Shown in pieces: positions 39,334-49,817 of a stretch of DNA of 64,000 nt (its first letter is position 1; each line of letters starts with the position of its first letter). The notes beneath the pieces were generated by a model that worked only from the letters and a program-made list of their open reading frames with translations, did no database searches and was not told the origin of the DNA. The position numbers and the translations under genes are program-made. This stretch comes from Globisporangium splendens (Eukaryota; Oomycota; Peronosporomycetes; Pythiales; Pythiaceae): the NCBI GenBank assembly GCA_006386115.1, contig VFIW01000033.1:248001-312000 (forward strand), read 5' to 3'.

Positions 39334-42282
39334 ATGGTGCCGGCCGAAGAAGAAGCGTTGAATGCCTGGATTATGGGTGCTCTCGTTTTAGACGCGCCTC
39401 CTGCATTCCTCGCTTGTACCCACACTTTCCTCCAACGCATGGCCTATGTCAAATTCTTTGAAGACTGCCTCGAAGGCACAGTCGTTGCTGTGGTCCCTCC
39501 GCGCATCTTGATACCTGAACACATCGCGGAAAAGACAATTCTTATGCAATTACTTGCATCCGAGCCAGCCGGCTCAGCAGGTTATAAGAATCTGTGCGAG
39601 TGGATTCAGAATGTCAAGCGTTTGTACTACACTGCGGCGACTCGGCGATTGACCTTCATTGTCAAGGACCAGTCCACTGCAACGAAATGGCATAGACGAG
39701 AGATTAAATTTCGCAACGAAAAACTCGCTCTCCTGAGCACCGCCAAGCTCGAGGAAGAAGATGATCGATGCGATATCGACAATGTTATCCCCCACCAAGC
39801 GGATGCACTACAATATCAAGTCCGTGTTGTAGCTCCTGGCTTAGGCAATGACGTTGTTGGCCAACTGATAGCATTGAGCACCGAGTGTGAAGTCGTGTCC
39901 ATTGCGCGCGCGCCGCGAGCACGGGATGGCGCATACGACTCTAATTTCTGGGTCGTTATCTTCAATTCCGAGGAATGTCCCCCTCAGCTCAAAGATGTCA
40001 CCCACATCTCTGCTCAAGGGTTCTCGATCTTCGTTCATCATCACCAACGGTACAGCCGAATCCCTTGCTTTCAGTGCTTCGACCCCTCCCACCCAAAAAG
40101 CAAGTGTACTCGAGCTCCTGGAGATCGTCAGATGCAATTTCATCGCGACTTCGAACCAGAAATCAAGCAAGCAAAGGAAATGTCGAAATTTGAGCTGCAG
40201 CACATGTCCCTTGAAGTCCGACAAAAGTACATTGGCAATCTCTCCAATAGTTTGGGCAAAGTCATGGCCAACCTGAAGATCAAGGCAACTGAGAAAGCGC
40301 TGCTCTCTGAGATGCTCCAGCCTGCTGACTCGAGTAGCAGCACCGGCTCTGCAGCAGTGGCAGCAGCGGCCAATTCTGCAACAGACGCTCAATCTGTTAC
40401 GCCGTCGGAGGCAGAATGGTTCGATCCAGCCAATCTCAAGAAACAGAAGGGGGCGATGAAATCCACGATTTCAACCTCAGCGACCACACCAGTGAAGAGT
40501 TCACCGGCGTCGAAAGGGCAACCCCATCCAGCTTCGGACGCGGCATCAGCTGGTAGACGAGCGCCAAAAGGTGGAACCCTAAAGGCTGCTCCGAAGCTGA
40601 CTTCTGTTGTTGGCACATCTCCTGGAACAGTAGCCAGCTCTGGTAGCATTGGTACCGGGTCTCCAGAGACAAATATCAAGGCTTCTAACGGCCAGAGCAA
40701 CCGCAAGGCTCTCCAGGCTCGAAAGAAGCGCGAACTTGAACTTGAGGCCATTCTGGCTGGGAAGCTTTCTTCAGCTGATTCTGTGCTTGATGGGGTACAA
40801 GCAAACTCCACTCAAGCGAAGCAAAAGGTTGCTATCGACGCCCGCTTAAGCGCTGCTCAGGCAACATTAGACATTGCTAAGGAGCATCTGTCCAAAGCGT
40901 CTTCCGCGCACACCGCAGCTGCTGCAGCGGCTGCGACTGCAAAACACAAATTCCATGACGTTCCAGCCAAAGCGCACAGTTTGGCTCTCGATCGAGACGA
41001 ACACAAGGAGGCAGACACCAGTGGTCGTGATGAGGAATCTTCATCTGCGAATCGTGAAGCTGGACAGTTCCAACGTCAGATTGAATTGCTTGATCTGCAG
41101 CAACGTGTGACAGCAAAAGAAGCAGCAGCCGCATCTCTGATCCTCCAGGAGGCCAAGAACGCCAAAAATCGAGCGAAAAGGCAACTTGATTTACTCAAGA
41201 AGCGTGCCAAAGCTAAGAATTTGGGTCCCAAGGATGGCGATCAGCAGGCTGGGAACAAGGCTTCTACGACAGCAGCTTCAGGACCATCTCCCGCTGAGAA
41301 TACCGAAAGCCAAGGAGATCAAGACCTTGCTTATACGAAACTCAGGGAGTTTGTCAAAGCTCATGTCGTCCGCGAGCACAGTCCCACTGCGCAGACTCAA
41401 GACGAGGAGCAATCAAGAACGAGCCAACCCGGCTCGAAGTCTTTTCCCTCAGCGTCTAGAGATAATGGATCGGTAAACCAGCAACCATCATCGGAGCCAT
41501 CAGCTGACACCACCTCTGGGTACTCTGAAGATCCCTCGCACTTCGATGTCACGATGTCCTTGGCGGATTCCACGTCGATGGATTCCACGATGCACTTGCA
41601 AGATCTGACGGGAGGTGCTGTGACCCCCCCAAATGGTCAAGCCACTCTCCCTCTGCCAGCAGAGGTGACTAAAGCCTTTCACCAGGAAATGCGCAGTCAA
41701 AATGGTACCGAGGACGCAGGCAATGGTGCTCCCTCGATGAACCAGCCAACTCCAGGTAGCGCTGACCAAGATACTGGACACATTGACCCTGCTGAATCTC
41801 GAGATGCAGACCCAACGAGTGTCTTTGGCTCCGGGCCAGAAATCAATGCGGCGATGGGTAGTGGACTAGGTACAGGGTCGACGGATGATGAACATCGATT
41901 CCAGGAACCGGAGCGAGAACCAGATCCCCACTCTCATACGTTAAATCGGCCACGGGCACGAAAGATCCCAGAACTTGCGTCCTCAGTTTTAAAAGCAGCG
42001 GCTTCAACGACACCAGGTCAATACGAGGCCAGTCAAGAGTCAACCTTTTCCAATGACAGTGAAAGCGGCGAATTTGAGACGCCTCCTTCCTCACCGTCTC
42101 ACTCTGTCCAGGACGATGGGCAAGCACGCAAGTCTCTGGTTGGACGATTGGTCGGATCGAAAGAGGAGCTCGAGCAATTGACGGCTGCTGAACAAGCCCT
42201 TCGAAGACAGCATTTTCGTGCAAACAACAAAGCCATGCACGACTGGACCACGGCGACTCGACAAAATCGAAGATTCAGCTAG
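39334..42282 (+). CDS. LINE ORF1 protein (CCHC knuckle, long disordered C-terminus)
   Basis: From the first in-frame ATG (39334) the frame runs to a TAG at 42280. The N-terminal ~270 residues are globular and end in a zinc knuckle, CFQCFDPSHPKSKC (CX2CX4HX4C), the nucleic-acid-binding signature of LINE ORF1 proteins. The rest is Ser/Ala/Gln-rich with two helical, charged segments (TLDIAKEHLSKASSAHTAAA; QRQIELLDLQQRVTAKEAAA) that could form coiled coils for multimerisation. The frame continues past the TAG to 42876, so the original protein was probably about 1180 aa. Confidence 0.8.
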   Translation: MVPAEEEALNAWIMGALVLDAPPAFLACTHTFLQRMAYVKFFEDCLEGTVVAVVPPRILIPEHIAEKTILMQLLASEPAGSAGYKNLCEWIQNVKRLYYTAATRRLTFIVKDQSTATKWHRREIKFRNEKLALLSTAKLEEEDDRCDIDNVIPHQADALQYQVRVVAPGLGNDVVGQLIALSTECEVVSIARAPRARDGAYDSNFWVVIFNSEECPPQLKDVTHISAQGFSIFVHHHQRYSRIPCFQCFDPSHPKSKCTRAPGDRQMQFHRDFEPEIKQAKEMSKFELQHMSLEVRQKYIGNLSNSLGKVMANLKIKATEKALLSEMLQPADSSSSTGSAAVAAAANSATDAQSVTPSEAEWFDPANLKKQKGAMKSTISTSATTPVKSSPASKGQPHPASDAASAGRRAPKGGTLKAAPKLTSVVGTSPGTVASSGSIGTGSPETNIKASNGQSNRKALQARKKRELELEAILAGKLSSADSVLDGVQANSTQAKQKVAIDARLSAAQATLDIAKEHLSKASSAHTAAAAAAATAKHKFHDVPAKAHSLALDRDEHKEADTSGRDEESSSANREAGQFQRQIELLDLQQRVTAKEAAAASLILQEAKNAKNRAKRQLDLLKKRAKAKNLGPKDGDQQAGNKASTTAASGPSPAENTESQGDQDLAYTKLREFVKAHVVREHSPTAQTQDEEQSRTSQPGSKSFPSASRDNGSVNQQPSSEPSADTTSGYSEDPSHFDVTMSLADSTSMDSTMHLQDLTGGAVTPPNGQATLPLPAEVTKAFHQEMRSQNGTEDAGNGAPSMNQPTPGSADQDTGHIDPAESRDADPTSVFGSGPEINAAMGSGLGTGSTDDEHRFQEPEREPDPHSHTLNRPRARKIPELASSVLKAAASTTPGQYEASQESTFSNDSESGEFETPPSSPSHSVQDDGQARKSLVGRLVGSKEELEQLTAAEQALRRQHFRANNKAMHDWTTATRQNRRFS

Positions 42283-42876
42283 CCTTCAGTTGATCCAAGC
42301 GACGTCTCCAAATTGACTGGATGGATTCCCAGTCACGTGGATGCTCTAAGTGCGCTCATTTGTGCACTGCCTTTTCCACTGGAGGTCTTGCGCATGTTCC
42401 CAGTGAAAAAGCTCCTTGATTTTGGGCACAGCATAAACAGTCAAGCTCAACGCGCATTAATCCGGCGTCACTCAGCTGACGGTGCAGTTAGCGCGCAAGT
42501 GCGAGCCTTTTGTAAGAAATGGGCATCGGCTGTTGACGCTTGTCCGCAAGGCTCCGCTCGTTGGTCCATGACCGACAACATCAAGCAGTGGAACAGACTT
42601 GAAAAGCTAGATGATAGCCTATTGACCGCGACCGTCTCGCGACCCATCGACCGAGACAAATGGGCAATTCCCAATGTGATAAGTCTTCTACTGCCCAGCA
42701 TGTTCCCCAAGCACGAAGCCGTTGGACACGTTATGCCTGAAACCCGAGCTGAAGAATATTGGCGTTCGTCTTCTCTTCAATCAGCAATTGATGCGATTGT
42801 GGGCACGACGACGCCATGGTCGCTATTGGCGCATCAGCATGAGCTGGAGGCCCAACGGCGGCACAATCAGAACTAA
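42283..42876 (+). pseudogene. continuation of LINE ORF1 beyond the TAG
   Basis: The same frame as ORF1 stays open for about 198 codons after the TAG (…VDPSDVSKLTGWIPSHVD … EAQRRHNQN), overlapping the start of ORF2 by about 150 bases. The sequence looks globular and coding-like, which argues that the TAG is a nonsense mutation (or a readthrough site) and not the natural end. Confidence 0.6.
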
Positions 42877-44101
42877 AGGCACCCATGGTGCCTCAACTCA
42901 CACTGTACTTGGTGGCAGTTCAGTGCGAACAGGGGGAGATGGCTCAACTGTCTCTCCGGTGGAAGTACAGCGTGGAATACAAGGCACACCAACGTATTCC
43001 GGCGATGGACTACCGTTGCGACCATATCAACCCATAGCCCAAGCTCGTCGTGACAACCACCGACCCAGAACGTGCAGTGCGACAGTCAGTGCTCGCCATG
43101 AGCTAACCGTTGGATTCCACACACAGAATGTGATGGGGTTCTTCAAATCCGACGCCAATCTGAACGCGTGGTTTTCACATTTTCGACAGACTGATGGCTC
43201 AGGATCATTGGACATTGTCTTTCTCCAAGAAACGCACGTCCTGGAGACCGAAGTGGCATCAATGCAATCCAGATTTCGTCGAAGTTGGGGTTTTCAGGAA
43301 CCATCAGAAGAGTCGGATCCCAGACTTTCTCTCTGGTCAGCTTCCACCGAGCGCAAAGGAGGAGTGGCGATCTTGTTGAATCCCTATTCGTGCATACCTA
43401 CACTGGCTCCATATAAGCAGGATCAGTGGAATGCGCACTGGATTGCAGCTACGGTGACGTTGCGTGGTGAAACGGTGTTACTTCTCAACATCTACGCTCC
43501 TTCTACCGTATTTGCAAGGGAAGCTTTCTACAGAGCACTATCAGGTCTCCTCTCGTCACATGATGGACCCATTCTGTGTGGTGGAGACTTTAATTGCACT
43601 CTCAACCAGATGGCAGACAGGTCTCACAACAACCACAACAAAGTGCACGATTCCAGGGAATTGAAGAAACTGCTCCAGAAATTGAATCTTGTTGACACCC
43701 TCGAGGATGATGCTCTTCGCGCCACGGACACACGAGACGTCAAAGCATTCCATCGACAGCATCACACCTACTACTATACACTGCCTTCAGATGACAGTGC
43801 CAGCAGTAGGCTCGACCGGTGGCACTGCAGCAATGACCATCTCGACTGGGTTCGCAGCGTCTACCAAAGCGTAGCTGGTCCATTCTCCGATCACAATGGA
43901 GTCACGATCCGAGTAGCTGCTCCTGACAAGGTGATCCAAAGCAAGAAACCTCGAGTTGTCTATCCACTTCCGAAGAATGCAGCGGCGCATTCGGCGAGTA
44001 TTGGAAAAGACTTCTTCGAAAAAGCTCATGATCAACTTGATGAATTACGTGGACGTTACTCTTCGCCTCGTGATTATGCTCTGGCCACAGCAAATTGGTG
44101 A
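42722..44101 (+). CDS. LINE ORF2 N-terminal part: APE-type endonuclease
   Basis: All apurinic-endonuclease-like blocks are present: TQNVMGF (Asn), IVFLQETHV (Glu), VLLLNIYAPS, LCGGDFNCTL (Asp/Asn), SSRLDRWHCS (Asp) and GPFSDHNGV (terminal Asp-His). It nicks target DNA for target-primed reverse transcription. The first ~120 residues overlap ORF1 and look non-globular, so the natural start may be further in. A TGA at 44099-44101 cuts it from the RT part in the same frame. Confidence 0.85.
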   Translation: MDTLCLKPELKNIGVRLLFNQQLMRLWARRRHGRYWRISMSWRPNGGTIRTKGTHGASTHTVLGGSSVRTGGDGSTVSPVEVQRGIQGTPTYSGDGLPLRPYQPIAQARRDNHRPRTCSATVSARHELTVGFHTQNVMGFFKSDANLNAWFSHFRQTDGSGSLDIVFLQETHVLETEVASMQSRFRRSWGFQEPSEESDPRLSLWSASTERKGGVAILLNPYSCIPTLAPYKQDQWNAHWIAATVTLRGETVLLLNIYAPSTVFAREAFYRALSGLLSSHDGPILCGGDFNCTLNQMADRSHNNHNKVHDSRELKKLLQKLNLVDTLEDDALRATDTRDVKAFHRQHHTYYYTLPSDDSASSRLDRWHCSNDHLDWVRSVYQSVAGPFSDHNGVTIRVAAPDKVIQSKKPRVVYPLPKNAAAHSASIGKDFFEKAHDQLDELRGRYSSPRDYALATANW

Positions 44102-44164
44102 GGTGAAGCCAAGATCGCGCTCAGGATCGGGTACCTTGAAGCTAAAAAATCGTACTTTGCCAGA

Positions 44165-47100
44165 TTGAATCAAGGATACAAGAAGAAAATCCAGAGGTTG
44201 CAACGACGCCTCTCAGAATCAGAAGCGCAGATGCTCGATCACTCTGGTGGAGCGGTGGGTGATCAAAACGTGGAGTTGTCGCAAGAGTTTCTTACCACCG
44301 CCACGAGTATCCGTCGTGCCATTGCAGAATGCAAATCTAAGTGGCAGGCTTCAAAACGGGACCGCATTTTTCGGGAGCACATGCATCATGAACGAAAAAC
44401 GAGTAAATCCTTCTACAAGCGTATCTCGACCAAGTTCCTTGACAACACTATCTTCACACTCGGTGGCACAGCGACTTACGGACCCATGTGTTCACGAGAA
44501 CTTGCTGACGACATGGGAGAAGGATGGAAATCAATCATGCAACAGGCGCCCACTCTGCAAACTGACATCGATCAAATCCTTGATACAGGAACAGCTATTC
44601 CTCCGTCGGACAGATTAGGCTTCCTGCTCAAACCGATCGATTCGAGTGAAATTAAACAGGCTGTGAAGAAATACAAGAGAGGCAAAGCTCACGGTCCTGA
44701 CGAACTCGGCAATGACTGGTACAGAGACCACTGTGACGAGATTACCGGCTTATTCGAGCGACTTTTCAACTTGTGGATACCCGAATGTGTTCTACCAAGT
44801 TCGTTCAGTGAAGCACATATTCACTGCATAAAAAAGTCCGTCTCTGCTGCGTCGCCGCTGGACTACAGACCAATCGCACTCCTCAACTCTGATTACAAAA
44901 TATTCACACGGATATTTGCAACCAGATTACGAACGGTGCTCCCTTGGCTTATCCATCACATGCAAGCTGGTTTCGTTCCAGGGCGAGCAATCCCAACTAC
45001 GATCGATGTGTTATTGGCTGCGCAACAGCGGGCCACGAGCGACCCTGCCGTGTCCAGAGCGATCGCGTTGCTCCTTGATTTTGCTAAAGCCTATGATTCA
45101 CTCGATCGCAGCTTTCTGGCACAAGCGCTCCAGCATCTTGGATTTCCACTGAAGTTCGTACACTTAGTGAAGGTGTTACACTCTCAAACCACTTACAAGT
45201 TCATTGTCAACGGTTTCCTGTCGAGAAAGTACAACGTAACATCCGGAATTCGTCAAGGATGTCCGCTGTCCCCTCTTCTCTTCATCTTGGCGTTAGAGGT
45301 TCTTTATCGGAAAATCGAAGCGAGTGACGAAATACACGGCGTTGAACTCCAAGCAGCAGGATGCGCAACTGAGGTTAGACTTGGAGGATACGCAGACGAC
45401 ACGACCATTTATCTTAGCGATCCCAAGGATATTAGTGCTGTTTTTGCAATCCTGGACAAATATGGAGCAGCTTCTGGGCTTCGAGTCAATCGGCACAAAT
45501 CTGCAGTATTACCGCTGAACAAGGAATACAGCTCCACCGAAGAGGCAGTCAGCGACATTCATGTGCTACAACGTGAGGAACATTGCCGCTACCTCGGCAT
45601 CCAAGTCGGACAAACGCCTTCGAATGCAAGTAACTGGTCCAAGTGCATCCAATCCTTACGTGTCAGACTTCGACTTGCGCGTCTCAAAACTCACTCTGTC
45701 GCCCAACGCGCAGCAATTGCCAGTGCCGTCATCATACCCAAAGTGCTTTACGTGGCCAGGCACTACTGGCCCTCTACGGCTATTGTCAATCAGCTACACG
45801 ACCTAGTGAAACAATTTGTCTGGGGCTCAAGGAATGGTAAGTCTGCGAAACCGTGGATGAAGGAAGAACAAGCTGAACTCAAAAAAATGAATGGAGGCTT
45901 GTCAGTACCCAACATCAGAACTGAGCTGATGACGATGAGTGCCACAGCAGTCTCCAAATGGGCAATCACTACCTCTAACATCGATCAGGTCATCGGGGAA
46001 ATCTTGCTGCACAACACAAGGGCTTCTTCGACGTACATCACGCCGCTCGATGCAATCCCAAGGCGGCCACCCCAGCTTCGTGATAACATGTGGACAACTG
46101 GCGCGGCATTATGCGCGTCGCTCCATTCTCGACCGTATGAGCCCAGAGAACGTGATAATGTACGTTGGTGTTACGAGCACTTCAAGTCGACAATTCTGCA
46201 GACTCAATGGGACGGCGATGTGTTCCAGATCGACCTCAGCTCTAAAATGTCTGACAGGCTTCCAGGTATCATCGCTGAAGGACGAAGGCTACGTGGGACA
46301 TTCTGTGCAGAATGGTTGCCATACATGACCTCGACTGCAGATGGGTGGCTTCTTGATTCCAACGGCTCCCCTTACAAGCTTGCTCACTCATCATTATCAG
46401 TTGGAACAGCACAACTGGGTGACATACTCCGATGGGAGTGGATAAGACCAGGAGTGCTTAACTTCATCCCAACATGTGGAATCTCCGGATTCTCCCGGCC
46501 ATCTATTCGAGCGCTCGAGCGGTTATGTGCTACGTTGGTATCCAACTTCCCACAGCTTCTATACCGACCACAGCAAACAAATGTGCTTCGGCTGTACAAC
46601 GGGCAACGTCATTACAACCACGAATGGCATCTGCACACCAGTGAAGCAACTCTGACCCACGTCGACACGACCCTAGTCAAAGCTACACATACAGTTCACT
46701 CCGCAATGGACTGTGACATCATGGCAACAAGAGACTTGAACGGGCAGAAGGTGCCGTTCCATGCACATCCACGTTTCACAAGAATCGTGCAACTATGGGG
46801 TGGCAACGGACGATACAATACGGCCAGATCTTTCTATCGGCAACAAGTTGCAGCAACGAGGACACAAATTGGCCAAGATACTCGAGATGCAGCAATCAAC
46901 AAAGCTGTCCATACAGCAGGATCTCTGTGGCCAGGACTGCAATTAATCCAATGGAGTGAATTACACAACATCTCAGGGATTACAGTTTATACGGCTCAGA
47001 CTCTTCTCCGGCTGAAAGCCAACCGACTCTCCATGTGGAACTATGAGAAAGCTGATCTATCCTGCTCGAATCCCGAATGCTCCCAAGTTGTCCAATCTTC

Positions 47101-48229
47101 TGTTCAACATCTATCCTGGGAGTGTCCGAAAGCCAAACTCGTGTGGAACTACTTTTATGCGCTATGGACGAAGATCGGAATCACTCCTGGTCACGACCCC
47201 GCAATCTGGATCTTCAGTTTGGATCTACCAGATACTCCAAGGCATGCATGGACCACGATCAAGAGACACATTATCGGACACAAGTGCTCCAATGAACATC
47301 TCCAAGATCATCTCTATTCCGTCGCACACATGCTGTGGCGATATATGAGCGCGTCGCTCATACAAACCATTTGGTGTGCGCATCTGCGACGCATGGATTC
47401 GGATCCAATCGAATCGACTGCTGAGATGGCGATCATGATGACCAGATTAGAGGCAGGAATGCGAAACCTCACACGACTCGCTGAAGCGCAAGTTGGAGAC
47501 TCGGACGGTCACACGGTTGCAGCAGTTCTCAAGGCATATGTCGACTGCTTTCTCAGCCAAACCGACGCCATCCCCTTGACTCCAAGTGATACTCGCGGCG
47601 TTTACCTGTTGTTTTTCGATGGTGGATCACGCGGCAATCCAGGATCAGGAGGGACTGGATCCATTATCGTGCGTGTCCATAAGGACTCGCACACAGCCAG
47701 TTTAATTTGGGCCGCCAGCATGGCCAATAACAGGAAGGACACGACCAACAACTTTGCCGAGTACTGGGGTCTCATACATGGACTCCGAGAAGCCCAACGC
47801 AGTCACTTCGAACCGCTGTGCGTGATTGGAGACAGTGCACTCATTATCTCCCAACAGAGAATGCATCGGTCCCCTCGACAGCACCGATTGGCACGTTTAT
47901 ACAAGACAAGTCGACGACTCGCGGATTGCATCGACATCCGAGGATGGTACCATCACTACCGTGCCTTCAACAAGATGGCGGACTCAGCCGCCAACCTAGC
48001 CATGGACACCAGAGCCTCAACGCAGGTTCACTTCCCAACTCAAAGAGCTGCTTTCAACAATCTCACCCAGGATCTTGACAACGACGTCATGCATTGGCTT
48101 ATGCGAAGTTCGGGAGACCCAAGGTCATTGGACAACACAAGGCAGCCTCACATAGGACCAAGAGAACATGCCATCCTGGTCAAAGATTATTTAGCAGTTC
48201 GAAGTGATCTAGTGCAATCCGCGCTGTAG
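44165..48229 (+). CDS. LINE ORF2 main part: reverse transcriptase, zf-RVT finger, RNase H
   Basis: 1354 residues in the same frame as the endonuclease, 63 bases after the TGA. RT blocks: SPLDYRPIALLNSDYKIFTR, GFVPGRAI, LLLDFAKAYDSLDR (first Asp), GIRQGCPLSPLLF and the catalytic GGYADDTTIYL. The C-terminal finger is CSNPECSQVVQS…HLSWEC. RNase H shows LLFFDGGSRGNPGSGG, NNFAEYWGL, VIGDSALIIS and NKMADSAANLA, so all catalytic positions are intact. The sequence around the upstream TGA (ANW*GEAKI) suggests a simple nonsense mutation in an otherwise complete copy. Confidence 0.9.
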   Translation: MNQGYKKKIQRLQRRLSESEAQMLDHSGGAVGDQNVELSQEFLTTATSIRRAIAECKSKWQASKRDRIFREHMHHERKTSKSFYKRISTKFLDNTIFTLGGTATYGPMCSRELADDMGEGWKSIMQQAPTLQTDIDQILDTGTAIPPSDRLGFLLKPIDSSEIKQAVKKYKRGKAHGPDELGNDWYRDHCDEITGLFERLFNLWIPECVLPSSFSEAHIHCIKKSVSAASPLDYRPIALLNSDYKIFTRIFATRLRTVLPWLIHHMQAGFVPGRAIPTTIDVLLAAQQRATSDPAVSRAIALLLDFAKAYDSLDRSFLAQALQHLGFPLKFVHLVKVLHSQTTYKFIVNGFLSRKYNVTSGIRQGCPLSPLLFILALEVLYRKIEASDEIHGVELQAAGCATEVRLGGYADDTTIYLSDPKDISAVFAILDKYGAASGLRVNRHKSAVLPLNKEYSSTEEAVSDIHVLQREEHCRYLGIQVGQTPSNASNWSKCIQSLRVRLRLARLKTHSVAQRAAIASAVIIPKVLYVARHYWPSTAIVNQLHDLVKQFVWGSRNGKSAKPWMKEEQAELKKMNGGLSVPNIRTELMTMSATAVSKWAITTSNIDQVIGEILLHNTRASSTYITPLDAIPRRPPQLRDNMWTTGAALCASLHSRPYEPRERDNVRWCYEHFKSTILQTQWDGDVFQIDLSSKMSDRLPGIIAEGRRLRGTFCAEWLPYMTSTADGWLLDSNGSPYKLAHSSLSVGTAQLGDILRWEWIRPGVLNFIPTCGISGFSRPSIRALERLCATLVSNFPQLLYRPQQTNVLRLYNGQRHYNHEWHLHTSEATLTHVDTTLVKATHTVHSAMDCDIMATRDLNGQKVPFHAHPRFTRIVQLWGGNGRYNTARSFYRQQVAATRTQIGQDTRDAAINKAVHTAGSLWPGLQLIQWSELHNISGITVYTAQTLLRLKANRLSMWNYEKADLSCSNPECSQVVQSSVQHLSWECPKAKLVWNYFYALWTKIGITPGHDPAIWIFSLDLPDTPRHAWTTIKRHIIGHKCSNEHLQDHLYSVAHMLWRYMSASLIQTIWCAHLRRMDSDPIESTAEMAIMMTRLEAGMRNLTRLAEAQVGDSDGHTVAAVLKAYVDCFLSQTDAIPLTPSDTRGVYLLFFDGGSRGNPGSGGTGSIIVRVHKDSHTASLIWAASMANNRKDTTNNFAEYWGLIHGLREAQRSHFEPLCVIGDSALIISQQRMHRSPRQHRLARLYKTSRRLADCIDIRGWYHHYRAFNKMADSAANLAMDTRASTQVHFPTQRAAFNNLTQDLDNDVMHWLMRSSGDPRSLDNTRQPHIGPREHAILVKDYLAVRSDLVQSAL

Positions 48230-48283
48230 ACACATTTACACTCCTAGATGAAATTCGCAATGAAGATTAGGTAGGAGAATGGA

Positions 48284-48390
48284 TATTGTAGGTCACGAAG
48301 ATGAACCTAAATATACCTCACCTTATAAAGATAAATATTATTGTAGGTCACGAAGATGAACCTTAATATACCTCACCTTATAAACATAAA
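48284..48390 (+). repeat. doubled LINE 3' tail
   Basis: The terminal ~47 bases (ATTGTAGGTCACGAAGATGA … ACCTCACCTTATAAAG) are followed by ATAAATATT and a second, slightly diverged copy ending ACCTTATAAACATAAAG. The same doubled end is present in the left arm. Confidence 0.85.
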
Positions 48391-48794
48391 GAATGTGTAA
48401 TTTGCATCTGTTCGATTTCCCTAATTTGCTCTCTCATCATGCTGCCTTTCGACACAGAAGTACCCAGCACAGCCCTTTGTTTCGTGCTTGTATCCGGATA
48501 TTAGCAGGCAGGCAGGTATCCAATTTGTTGAGTGAGGTTGAAGATGACTTACATCACATGTTCTGCTCGGAGTTCTGGTCTCGATGCTGGCGAAATACCT
48601 TTTCATAGATATCTTTCACGACACAGCTGCTGGGACAAAGCCGGAACAGAACCCACACACATATTGTAACAGAACCTTTTTTCTCACGTGGTAATTTTAA
48701 TCAGAGATACCAAATTAATACATATCATTTCGCTTCTGTCACTTCTTTATCGATGCAGCACAACCGTCGCTGCACGAACCCGCCAAAACCGCGA

Positions 48795-49253
48795 CTACAG
48801 ATCAAAATTGCATATCAGCGAGACAACAAGGAGCGCGTATTTGCTTAACAGCAAGTCTTCTTGATATTTCGTCTGGAATGTTGGGTTCTTGGAAGAAGGA
48901 AAAGAAGACGTGACGACCATGGAGTGGACATAGACCATGATTAGTGGTAAATACAGCCGGTTTGTTTCTTCGTTCCAATCCCACGCAAATCTACAGTAAA
49001 TCGATCTTTTTTGACCTCGTCGTGTGTTCATCCCCTTGATTGGCGTTGCCAGCACATCACGTACGTGTACAGCGGCGTGCACTCCTTGAAATCGCTTTGC
49101 AAATTCTTCAAGTGAGAGGATATCAGAGAGGGAGGGTATCGCTTTTAAATATTTGTTTGTATCTGCGGCAGCTTTTCTAATAGTGTGAACAGTCGCATCT
49201 GTGATGTCAGAATTGGTTCGAACGCAGTACTTGGAATATGGCAACGCCAGCAA
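48795..49253 (-). CDS. hypothetical ORF in the inverted repeat (right copy)
   Basis: Identical to the ORF at 37333-37791. See that entry; no recognised domain, non-ATG start, doubtful coding status. The remaining stretch 48391-49817 of this arm shows no other gene. Confidence 0.15.
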   Translation of the reverse strand: MLALPYSKYCVRTNSDITDATVHTIRKAAADTNKYLKAIPSLSDILSLEEFAKRFQGVHAAVHVRDVLATPIKGMNTRRGQKRSIYCRFAWDWNEETNRLYLPLIMVYVHSMVVTSSFPSSKNPTFQTKYQEDLLLSKYALLVVSLICNFDL

Positions 49254-49817
49254 TATCGACCCTTGAATGAATTACTTCCAGCCTGGTATATAAATGTTGA
49301 ATGCAGACCACTGACGGCTTCTTCTGCTCTTGTTTTTCCTCAAACAGAAGACCACGCAATTGCCTTCTTCTGGTGCATTCGCTATTTCACTTATCACGTG
49401 TTCGTTGACTTTGCCTTGCGACTTTTTGTTTGCTTGACTTCACAATCCACTTGGAGGGAACTCATCGCGGCAATGGCTTTACTTTCTGTTTGACATGCGG
49501 GTAGCCAAACCTTTCTCTACGCACTGATACTTTCTTTTTCTCATACATCGTCGCGTGCTTCACGCAGCATGTTCGATGGTGGGAGGGATTTCAGCATAAA
49601 CGATACCATTCTCAAAAAGATGAGGCATGCCGTGCGCAGATTAAACCCACCAACATTGATGCCCTAGTCGCCGTGGCCACTTTCGCGATCCGTCTCTCAA
49701 GGACAAACGATACATCTCTGCCCGGCAAGTCGCCTACAACGACGTTGTCTCTCCAAGACGAGCTCGTTCTTGTCGAGACCACGTATCGTGCAGGGTTTTG
49801 CTTTTGATATCAAATGG

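Larger units (their letters stand above)
39120..48390 (+). mobile_element. LINE copy D, near complete (ORF1, ORF2, doubled tail)
   Basis: A 9.3-kb non-LTR retrotransposon. ORF1 has a CCHC knuckle. ORF2 has an APE-type endonuclease, RT, a zf-RVT-like finger and RNase H. The arrangement, with zf-RVT followed by archaeal-type RNase H, resembles plant L1 elements. Its 5' boundary coincides with the inverted-repeat junction, so the true 5' end may be missing. Two nonsense codons (TAG 42280-42282, TGA 44099-44101) interrupt otherwise continuous frames. By number, this family dominates the window (copies A to E). Confidence 0.9.

Noticed and set aside
48284..48390. Doubled LINE tail considered as a CRISPR-like or IS end repeat
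   Set aside because: Only two units, directly continuous with the LINE 3' UTR, in a eukaryotic context; target-primed reverse transcription explains it better.
38196..48390. Twin-priming as an explanation of the inverted LINE piece (copy C next to copy D)
   Set aside because: Twin priming inverts a 5' segment of one element. Here the inverted piece is a second 3' end together with 3 kb of downstream host DNA, which requires a genomic inverted duplication.
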